This document shows positions 13,185 to 19,697 of a stretch of 28,249 nucleotides of DNA, in pieces; within the stretch, counting starts at the first letter, position 1, and every line of letters starts with the position of its first letter. The translations under genes and the position numbers were made by a program. Location of the stretch: IMG/VR virus record IMGVR_UViG_3300038558_000005, positions 1 through 28,249 of that record; one strand, 5' to 3'. This DNA is from a virus. Under the pieces are notes generated by a model, which made no database searches, was not told the origin of the DNA, and worked only from the letters and a program-made list of their open reading frames with translations.

Positions 13185-13255
13185 TGGCGGGATCGGGACT
13201 CGAACCCGAAATGCGTGGGCATGAGCCACGCGTGATCCCTTTTCACTATCCCGCA
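13185..13255 (-). tRNA. tRNA with anticodon CAT (Met-type)
   Basis: Cloverleaf: acceptor TGCGGGA with TCCCGCC, T8-A9, D stem GTGA/TCAC, anticodon stem CGTGG/CCACG with loop CTCATGC, variable CATT, T stem TCGGG/CCCGA with loop TTCGAGT, discriminator A, no encoded CCA. The first pair (T1:C72) is a mismatch, a trait of initiators, but the three G-C pairs of bacterial initiator anticodon stems are not present (TGG/CCA instead of GGG/CCC). Elongator tRNA-Met is most likely; tRNA-Ile2 with modified CAT is the alternative. Confidence 0.88.
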
Positions 13256-13281
13256 TTGCGGGCGGCAAGCGCCGCCCCGAA

Positions 13282-14058
13282 TCAGGCCGGGTGAAGGAAA
13301 AGCTCCATCATCCCCGACGCTCTGAGGTTGTCCGCAGAAGCGGACAACACGCGCAGCACGACATCCGTCTTCGCTGCTAGCGGGAGCCCACCGGCGATCG
13401 TGAGGACCGATGTGCCTGCGGAGGTCTTAGCTGATACCAGCGCCTGCGTCCTCCAGATCCCTGATCCGAAATCGCGTGTCATGATCCCCATGCACACATC
13501 ATTGTTTACGGCTGGCGACTTGCTTGAGCAGGTCACCAACTGCACGAGCAACGCCGTGTATGCGGCAGGCACGGTGAACGCGCAGATGTGCGCCTGACCG
13601 AACCCTGGGGAGATGACTGCGAATACGTTTGCCGTCGTCGTTGTATGGCGAACGGTTACTGTCCCGACGTTCCCTGCGGATGAACCTGCGGTCAATCCAT
13701 ACACTGATCTGACACGCATCCATGTTGCTGTAGTGGCAACCGGAGTGACCCCGTTAAGGGTCACATCTTCAGTCTGAAGATTGTACGAGGAGTCCAGCCC
13801 AATGATGCGCATTGTGCGCATCCCGGTACCTGCTGCCGTATCGGACGCGGAGTCCGATACGACACTGATCGTCTCTGCCGCACCAGTAGGGAACCCTGTG
13901 TAGAGTCCTCCTGCGTTCCAGACGTCCTCCGGCCCACCGCCGGAGGCATCAACGTCATCGTTCAGACCGAACTTGATGATGTGCTGGACGTTCTTAAGGT
14001 GCGACGCGGCGATATCGCGGCCAGACTGGAAAAGCCCCATCGGGCGGTAGTCGACCAT
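13282..14058 (-). CDS. Virion structural protein, 258 aa
   Basis: The protein is beta-rich without enzyme motifs. Its middle part has a regular pattern (DASGGGPEDVWNAGGLYTGF, then VVSDSASDTAAGTGMRTMRI, then GLDSSYNLQTEDVTLNG), which is well known from structural proteins of podoviruses, including marine ones; this is recalled, not searched. The C-terminal part is a series of beta strands with small hydrophobic residues (VPAAYTALLVQLVTC). It starts at a TAATG junction with the GDPD-like gene and is the last protein gene before the tRNA pair. A tail or decoration protein is likely. Confidence 0.72.
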   Translation of the reverse strand: MVDYRPMGLFQSGRDIAASHLKNVQHIIKFGLNDDVDASGGGPEDVWNAGGLYTGFPTGAAETISVVSDSASDTAAGTGMRTMRIIGLDSSYNLQTEDVTLNGVTPVATTATWMRVRSVYGLTAGSSAGNVGTVTVRHTTTTANVFAVISPGFGQAHICAFTVPAAYTALLVQLVTCSSKSPAVNNDVCMGIMTRDFGSGIWRTQALVSAKTSAGTSVLTIAGGLPLAAKTDVVLRVLSASADNLRASGMMELFLHPA

Positions 14059-15467
14059 TACGACACCGTGACCCTACGGAACTGTACCGAGTTGTTGGAA
14101 CTGTTCGGGGTGATGTGGATGTATGGACCACGCGCGTGCGTGGTCGCTACGGTGATCGGAGTCAATGTAACGTTTCCAGCGTCGGTACGCTGAATGGTGA
14201 TGTCCGCGGCGGTGACGTCGATCTGGATTGTCGCCCACTGCCCGCCGACCATCGCATGCTGATCGGCGACTCCAAGTTCGCTGATCTTAGTTCCAGTGCT
14301 CGAACCGGAGACATGCGTATAAAGCTGCACATAGCCTTCATTCGGGCGGACCAGCAGGTGATACCCATTACTGTTCGTTGACGCCTGGAATGTGAACTGG
14401 CTGTCATCCGCTTTACCGAAGGCGATACCGGCGTGCAGCGTCGACGTCGGCAACGTCGGCCACATGACGTCGAATACGATCCGGTTGGTCGCCGCAGCCG
14501 TGGTCGCGGCGAGCTGCCCCAGCATCACGGTATTGCTGCTGCCCGTCGGCAGCGTGATCGACTCGTCTGCTGTTGTCATCGTCGGGAACGTGGACGCGTC
14601 AGCGGAACCTGTGATCTCACCGGAATCCCTGACTCTGTCCTGCCAATTTGTTGTCGCCCGCAGAGCAGTGATCCGCTTGTTATACGCGGGCTGAGGAGTC
14701 ATGAACATTGTCGCACCCAAGGCGCGGAATGCGTCGATCTCAGACCTGCGGAACACCCCGTGGATGCACACCGGTTTCCCGGTAGCGGAAGCGAGGCCAA
14801 TGACTTCTTCTGTCGCCATGGCGGCATCCAGTGCAAGGATGTCGACGTTCGGGTCGTTCGCCCCGTACGTTACCTGCGCATTGGTGTCACCATTGAAGTA
14901 ATAGATCCACGTCTTGTACCCGAGGGCATGCGCTGCCGCAGCAGTCGTGCCCGCCCCGCCTGCGGTGGAGCGGTAAGCCTTGATCAGGAACTTCTTAGTC
15001 GGACTGATGTATCCCTGCGCAATCCGGTAGAACGTCGCGTAGTCCGCAGACGAACCTGATTTCGGTTCGACGAGGAGCGGGATGCGTCCCGCGCAATGCC
15101 CGAGGACATCAGAGAACAGCGGGATAGACTGGTTGCTCCAGCCTGCCCCGACCACCGTCGTGTAGTCAATCACCCCGGACGCATTGAGCAGTTCAGGATA
15201 GGTGAAGTCGCTGATGTTTCCGGCGAGGTTCGTCGTCCTGTCGAAAGTCGTGTCGTGCATGATGACAGGCACGCGGTCAGCGGTGCACGAGAACGAGACC
15301 TCCGCGCCGTCACAGGCGGTCGCGGAGTGAATGAAACCGCCGAGACTGTTCTCAGGGAAGGACTGTCTGCTGGCTCGATGGGAAAGGATGATGGGATTGG
15401 ACGTGGTCGCCTCGAAAAGAGGCGACACCACATCCGTACCCGGAGAGGACGGGTAGTAAAGAGGCAT
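14058..15467 (-). CDS. Virion protein with glycerophosphodiesterase (GDPD)-like domain, 469 aa
   Basis: Residues about 25-270 form a GDPD-type TIM barrel: ILSHRASRQSFPENSLGGF (H30, R31, E39), GAEVSFSCTADRVPVIMHD (E56, H71, D72), TTFDRTTN, and LLVEPKSG (E134, K136). The GDPD family hydrolyses glycerophosphodiesters; in phages of Gram-positive hosts such domains sit in tail proteins and act on wall teichoic acid. Here the usual E-x-D metal ligand reads E56-V-S58, so the Asp is missing, and activity is uncertain. The C-terminal 200 residues are a beta-sandwich, lectin-like part ending in FRRVTVS. Junctions on both sides are TAATG. Probably a tail spike or receptor-processing protein. Confidence 0.82.
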   Translation of the reverse strand: MPLYYPSSPGTDVVSPLFEATTSNPIILSHRASRQSFPENSLGGFIHSATACDGAEVSFSCTADRVPVIMHDTTFDRTTNLAGNISDFTYPELLNASGVIDYTTVVGAGWSNQSIPLFSDVLGHCAGRIPLLVEPKSGSSADYATFYRIAQGYISPTKKFLIKAYRSTAGGAGTTAAAAHALGYKTWIYYFNGDTNAQVTYGANDPNVDILALDAAMATEEVIGLASATGKPVCIHGVFRRSEIDAFRALGATMFMTPQPAYNKRITALRATTNWQDRVRDSGEITGSADASTFPTMTTADESITLPTGSSNTVMLGQLAATTAAATNRIVFDVMWPTLPTSTLHAGIAFGKADDSQFTFQASTNSNGYHLLVRPNEGYVQLYTHVSGSSTGTKISELGVADQHAMVGGQWATIQIDVTAADITIQRTDAGNVTLTPITVATTHARGPYIHITPNSSNNSVQFRRVTVS

Positions 15468-15730
15468 TACACCACCTCAGTCACACGCGCGTATCCGCTC
15501 GCGGAAGACCAGAGGCCCGTATAGATCCCGGTGTAACCGGACATCTCATAGTAACCGGATGCCTCTACTTCGACCGTATAAGAGGTGGATGTCGCTCCGC
15601 TGCCCATCTTGAGGTAAAGCGTCGCGGTGCTGTCGTTATAGATCGTGATCATCTTCCGCGCCGTGTTAGCGGCGGCGAGGGTAACGACAGTCGCAGACGA
15701 CGCCACATTGCTCGTCTGCGCCTGGTTCAT
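15467..15730 (-). CDS. Small beta-rich virion protein, 87 aa
   Basis: The protein is one small beta-sandwich: ASSATVVTLAAANTARKMIT, then IYNDSTATLYLKMGSGATST, then EVEASGYYEMSGYTGIYTGL. The 'RKMITIYNDSTATLYLKMG' pattern is common in small capsid-decoration or tail-attachment proteins of phages. There are TAATG junctions on both sides. It is encoded between a fibre-like protein and the GDPD-like protein, so it may be an adapter of the surface apparatus. No enzyme motif. Confidence 0.75.
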   Translation of the reverse strand: MNQAQTSNVASSATVVTLAAANTARKMITIYNDSTATLYLKMGSGATSTSYTVEVEASGYYEMSGYTGIYTGLWSSASGYARVTEVV

Positions 15731-16356
15731 TATGCGTCAGCCTCCAGCGTGCCGTACTCCACGAATGCCTCAGTCGCGGAGACGAACGTGATCTTGGCGC
15801 AGCCGTACTGCGCGGAGATCCTCGGACCGGTGAAGGCGTTCCTGAGAGTGAGACCGGCCCCGGCCGTGAGAACGGCCTTACCTGCGCCATTCGAGTACAC
15901 GAGAATCGAGTCACCGGCCGCGAACACGTTCGCGGGAATGGTCAGGTTCGCCTTCGATCCGTAGGTGACCTCGACGACCTTACCGGCGTCGTCGAGAATC
16001 AGGGAATATGCGGAGGTGCCACGGTCGACGTAGGTACGCTTACCGGAAAGAGCCTGCCCGGTATTCGCAACCATCTGATCGGTCGTGGGAAGCGGCTTCG
16101 GCTTCACAGTGACGAGAGACTGCGGCTTCACCCGCTGGGCGACCAGCGTGGTGCCGTCGATTTCCTTGACGGTGAGGACAAGGTCGACGTCGTTCGCCGC
16201 ATAGATGGTGTAATCCGCGTCGAAGTACGCGGGCAGGGTAATCGGGCTGGAAAGCCCAGTGTCAGAGTAGACCGTCGCGGTCGCGCCGGTATCCTGAACG
16301 GTGGCCGAGTAAAGACAGAGTCTCTGTCCGGTGGCCTGAAGGGTAATTGCGCCCAT
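15730..16356 (-). CDS. Tail fibre-like structural protein, 208 aa
   Basis: The N-terminal half is a small beta domain (ATGQRLCLYSATVQDTGATA ... YTIYAANDVDLVLTVKEID). The C-terminal half has the pattern of the beta domain found at the end of many phage tail and baseplate proteins: NLTIPANVFAAGDSILVYS, NGAGKAVLTAGAGLTLRNA, and CAKITFVSATEAFVEYG. AAGGAG lies 5 nt before the ATG. It is first in a coupled block (208, 87, GDPD, 258) that probably builds one surface structure. Confidence 0.77.
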   Translation of the reverse strand: MGAITLQATGQRLCLYSATVQDTGATATVYSDTGLSSPITLPAYFDADYTIYAANDVDLVLTVKEIDGTTLVAQRVKPQSLVTVKPKPLPTTDQMVANTGQALSGKRTYVDRGTSAYSLILDDAGKVVEVTYGSKANLTIPANVFAAGDSILVYSNGAGKAVLTAGAGLTLRNAFTGPRISAQYGCAKITFVSATEAFVEYGTLEADA

Positions 16357-16367
16357 GATTCTCCTTA

Positions 16368-17276
16368 TCAGAGCTGCCCAGCGCGGGCCTTGCTCAGAGT
16401 GGATTTACCTGCGCCGGTCTTCCCGGAGAACGCGGCGCGTTCTTGACTCGCCAACTTGCTGCGCTTCTGCGCAGCAGCGGCATTCCCTGTAAATGCCTCG
16501 CTGACGAGGTCTTGCATCGTGACGTCTTCCCCGCCATAGATCGAGGACATTTTCTCGACCGTGGGAAGTTCAGACGCGACGAAACCGAAACCGGACCGAG
16601 CCGTCTCCTGCGTTACCCCCTGGGAGGCCAGAGATTCCGCTGTAGCTTGATCAATCCGGAGACCCTGACCGGAAGCAGCACCAGCCACTTGAGAAGCCCT
16701 GTAGCGCTTCTCAAGGACGCTGGAAGCCCTTTCTGGGTCCAGGGCATAGGCGACGATGTCGCCGGTGTTATAGAACTGCTTGAAGTAGTTCATCGTCGCA
16801 GCGTCTGCGTTGTTCAGGGCGTCCTGGACAACGGCTACCCGCGACTGAATCTCCGTGGGACTGATGTCCCTTTCGAGGAACTTCTCGAAGTCGGACTGGG
16901 AATCGTAGAAGCCGGTCGGAAGACCGGCGTCGATCATCACCTGACGGTAAGCGCGCTCCGTCGAAATGTACTCGGCGGGAGACAGGGCGTTGAGCCCTGC
17001 TGCTACGCGAGCCTTATTGGCAATGAACCGCCTCTGATATTCTTCCGTCTGCTGGAGTTGGATGGCGATCGTGTCAGCTGAATAGCCCGACTGCACCAGT
17101 TCGAGAATGCGAGGTGCGAGCGTGCCGAGACCATACGAATCAAACAGATTGACCAGGGAAACATATGCGTCCTCTTGATCGGTAGAAAGCGCAGACTCAT
17201 CTGCGGCGGAATTAAGTTCCCGCAGTCTTTCAAGTTGATCGAGGACATCCCTGTAATCCTCGAATGCGTCAGCCAT
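16368..17276 (-). CDS. Internal virion/ejection-type helical protein, 302 aa
   Basis: The protein is largely helical and has no transmembrane segment: FEDYRDVLDQLERLRELNSA, then SGYSADTIAIQLQQTEEYQR, then a Ser/Ala/Lys-rich basic C-terminus (SGKTGAGKSTLSKARAGQL). The last part resembles a Walker A loop (GKTGAGKST) but stands at the C-terminus without an ATPase domain. The ATG stands after GGAGG-CTGAC, the identical junction to that of the NlpC gene. A place in the block of large helical proteins between portal and scaffold suggests an internal core or ejection protein. Confidence 0.7.
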   Translation of the reverse strand: MADAFEDYRDVLDQLERLRELNSAADESALSTDQEDAYVSLVNLFDSYGLGTLAPRILELVQSGYSADTIAIQLQQTEEYQRRFIANKARVAAGLNALSPAEYISTERAYRQVMIDAGLPTGFYDSQSDFEKFLERDISPTEIQSRVAVVQDALNNADAATMNYFKQFYNTGDIVAYALDPERASSVLEKRYRASQVAGAASGQGLRIDQATAESLASQGVTQETARSGFGFVASELPTVEKMSSIYGGEDVTMQDLVSEAFTGNAAAAQKRSKLASQERAAFSGKTGAGKSTLSKARAGQL

Positions 17277-17277
17277 G

Positions 17278-18153
17278 TCAGCCTCCCATAAAGCCGAAGT
17301 CCTTCAGGACTGCGGAGGCCACGGAATCAAGGGATGCCCTGGCATTCTTAGTTTTCTTCCAGCGCTCGTCCTTGCGAAGATCCTGCTCGAACTGAAACAG
17401 GGTTTTCGACGTCGGTTTACCGTCCGCCGTGCGGACCTGCATTGCCTGCTTTATCGTCTTATCGAACATGTCGATATCAGCTGGATTGATCTCAAGGGTC
17501 TGAGCCATGGTTTCCCGGTACGCTGAGCTGATGTCGTACATGTCCATGCCGGAGTTGAGCTGATCGGCGAATGCCGGATACGCGGATGCTGCCTGCTGCC
17601 TCAGGAAGTTCGCAATGTAGTCGGCGTCATAATTTCCGCGTGCAATGTTCGTCGCATACTTATTTTTCGTCTGCTCCGTGAGGCGGATACCGTTCGACCA
17701 TGCGATCTTCTCGATCTGGTCTATCGCATCACCAGTATCACCGGTGTAGACACCGTTCTTCGCCTTCACGTAATCGCCGAGGATGTTGGCGATCTGCGCA
17801 CTGTTCCAATTGAACTTCAGCGCATTGTCACTCAACTTCTGAAGTTGAGCGGACGAGAGCCGCGCGCCCAGCGCGACTGCCGAATCCTTCATCTCGGCCA
17901 TCGTCTGAGCAAGGCGCTGTTTATATGTCGCCGGGTCCGTCGACTTGAGAAGCTGATACTGACGGATGCTCTCAGAGTTTTTCTTATACCACGCCGACTC
18001 TTTCAGTTTCGCTGCGAACTTCTCAGCGGACCATGTTCCCTTCACGGCGCTCTTGAAAAGAGACCACAGGGACTTGTCGGACTTCATGAACGCATAGGCG
18101 AAGCCATATTCCTCGGCGAGTTTCTTCGCCGTCTTCTCGTTGAACTTCGCCAC
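17278..18153 (-). CDS. Internal virion/ejection-type helical protein, 291 aa
   Basis: The start is a GTG at 18153 with GGAGA 5 nt before it. The protein is lysine-rich and helical, with internally similar pieces: SLWSLFKSAVKGTWSAEKFA with ESAWYKKNSESIRQYQLL, and later ANYLR-type stretches (YDADYIANFLRQQA) ending with TLFQFEQDLRKDERWKKTKN. Such 'YxKNS..R.Y..L...DP..Y' helical repeats are typical of internal virion proteins of tailed phages. It ends with Gly-Gly encoded by the ribosome site of the next gene. DNA ejection is the probable role, from context. Confidence 0.7.
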   Translation of the reverse strand: MAKFNEKTAKKLAEEYGFAYAFMKSDKSLWSLFKSAVKGTWSAEKFAAKLKESAWYKKNSESIRQYQLLKSTDPATYKQRLAQTMAEMKDSAVALGARLSSAQLQKLSDNALKFNWNSAQIANILGDYVKAKNGVYTGDTGDAIDQIEKIAWSNGIRLTEQTKNKYATNIARGNYDADYIANFLRQQAASAYPAFADQLNSGMDMYDISSAYRETMAQTLEINPADIDMFDKTIKQAMQVRTADGKPTSKTLFQFEQDLRKDERWKKTKNARASLDSVASAVLKDFGFMGG

Positions 18154-18154
18154 G

Positions 18155-18709
18155 CTATTCTCCAGGGTATGTCAGATGCACGCCCCATGCGCCTTCGCTG
18201 GAGCCGACCTTGCGGATTCTGATCTGCTTACCGGCGCCGGGCGCCTCAAGGACCATGCCGTTCCCGATGTACAGGGCGATATGGTCGGCACCCTGATTCC
18301 TTGACGAGTTATCCCAGGCGACTAGATCGCCTGGGGAGAGATCCTTCAGCGATGCACGCTGACCGTAGTTGGCCTGCTGATATGAAACCCTCGGGAGGCG
18401 GACACCGAAATGCTTCGCCACATACTGGGTGAGGCCGGAACAGTCGAAGCCTCTCGGGCTTGTCCCGCCCCACTTGTAATAGATGCCGAGGAACTGTTTC
18501 GCGTAGTCAACGACTTGAGCCCTTAGAGCACCCTTACCTGCGGAGACACTTGACGTCGTCTCAGTCCGACCGATCACGGTCGGGGCACTGAACTCCGGCG
18601 AACTGATGCCATTGACCATCATCGGGGCGTCAATGCCTTCGATGCCTGTCTTCTCGGCGCCCTGATCTATGCCGGTGTCGACAGAGACGGCGTCAGCCAT
18701 GCCAGGCAT
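18155..18709 (-). CDS. NlpC/P60-family peptidoglycan peptidase in the ejection block, 184 aa
   Basis: I choose the ATG at 18709 (MPGMADAV): GGAGG stands 5 nt upstream, while the TTG four codons earlier would lie inside this site. Residues 1-55 are a flexible lead. The NlpC/P60 domain spans about 65-184: the nucleophile C90 in FDCSGLTQYV, H143 in ADHIALYIGNG, and a polar third residue in the EAPGAGK region. Such enzymes cut D-Glu to meso-DAP type bonds in stem peptides. No signal peptide. Encoded among internal virion proteins, it is more likely carried in the particle to open the wall during entry than to act in lysis. Confidence 0.9.
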   Translation of the reverse strand: MPGMADAVSVDTGIDQGAEKTGIEGIDAPMMVNGISSPEFSAPTVIGRTETTSSVSAGKGALRAQVVDYAKQFLGIYYKWGGTSPRGFDCSGLTQYVAKHFGVRLPRVSYQQANYGQRASLKDLSPGDLVAWDNSSRNQGADHIALYIGNGMVLEAPGAGKQIRIRKVGSSEGAWGVHLTYPGE

Positions 18710-18710
18710 G

Positions 18711-19697
18711 TCAGCCTCCAATAATGGACTGGAGAACGTTCATGTATGTCGTGGCAGCCTGATACGCGCCATACTCGGGGTCATTCTCTGTTCTGCTGCG
18801 CAGATCTTCTTCGACATCCTCAGCGCCATAGCCGGGGCGGGTCGTCGTATCCGATGTGGTATTACCGGACGCCGACGTCGTTGACGTCGTCGTGGTCACC
18901 GTCGGCTTAGCCTTCGACTTCGAGATGATCATCGACGAGTAACGCGCCATCTCAGATTTCGAGGGGGCACGCCCCATCTGCTCCTGGAACATGGCGCGAA
19001 CCGCGTTCCTAGCGGATGCCTCTGTAATGACAGTCGTCGACCTTGAGGTCGACGTGGTTGTCTTCGGCTGACCGCCGAGGCCATTGCCCTTGCCGAACTG
19101 CCCACCAAGCAGGTCGATTGCCATATACGGCGTTACCTGCTTGCCGTGCTCCGCATAACCGGCGGCATGCTGACAGGCGAGAGACCAGACTTTAAAAGCC
19201 TGGTCGAAGTCGTTCGCTGATTCGATGAGACCGTATGACTGCATCTTGTTGGCAAGCTGGGCTTGCTTGTCGTCATCGAAGCGATACCACTCGTAAATGG
19301 CAGTGTTGATGTCGACCTTCGCTGAAAGGTCGACGCCGAGTCCTGCCGCCCGATACCGCTGGTAGGCAGTGTTAGTTTCGGTACCAGGCGTGGGCAGAAC
19401 ATTCAAGTAAACTGTATTTCCGCGTTCCGTCAACACCGGCCCGGCAGGGCCACCGGTGACCTGACCGCTCATGAGTGCCTGGAAATTGAGAGTGTCATCC
19501 GAGATCCCGCCCGACGGGGACGCGGAGCCTGAGACCACCGGCTGAGATGTGGTCGTGCGGATCTGCGACGCCGCCGTCGCGTTACCCTGTCCAGCACCCG
19601 GAAGACTCCGGAAGACGTACCTCATTGGTTTCGCTGGCTCAGGACCAGAAGTCAACGTCGGACTGATCGACGTGTTTACGGAAACTGGATTAGCCAA
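18711..19697 (-). CDS. Internal virion protein with Thr/Ser-rich linkers, 328 aa
   Basis: The start is probably TTG at 19697, overlapping the upstream gene by 8 bp, with GGGAG 10 nt before it. The N-terminal 90 residues are low in structure (Pro, Thr, Ser). The central part is helical (TAYQRYRAAGLGVDLSAKVD ... FDQAFKVWSLACQHAAGYAE). A second helical unit (EASARNAVRAMFQEQMGRAP) is flanked by runs such as TTTTSTTSASGNTTSDTTT. The form, folded helical units joined by disordered threads, suits proteins that must leave the capsid through the tail. No enzyme motif. Confidence 0.7.
   Translation of the reverse strand: MANPVSVNTSISPTLTSGPEPAKPMRYVFRSLPGAGQGNATAASQIRTTTSQPVVSGSASPSGGISDDTLNFQALMSGQVTGGPAGPVLTERGNTVYLNVLPTPGTETNTAYQRYRAAGLGVDLSAKVDINTAIYEWYRFDDDKQAQLANKMQSYGLIESANDFDQAFKVWSLACQHAAGYAEHGKQVTPYMAIDLLGGQFGKGNGLGGQPKTTTSTSRSTTVITEASARNAVRAMFQEQMGRAPSKSEMARYSSMIISKSKAKPTVTTTTSTTSASGNTTSDTTTRPGYGAEDVEEDLRSRTENDPEYGAYQAATTYMNVLQSIIGG

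Noticed and set aside
18710-18721. TTG start four codons upstream for the NlpC/P60 gene
   Set aside because: The TTG overlaps the GGAGG ribosome site that serves the ATG at 18709.
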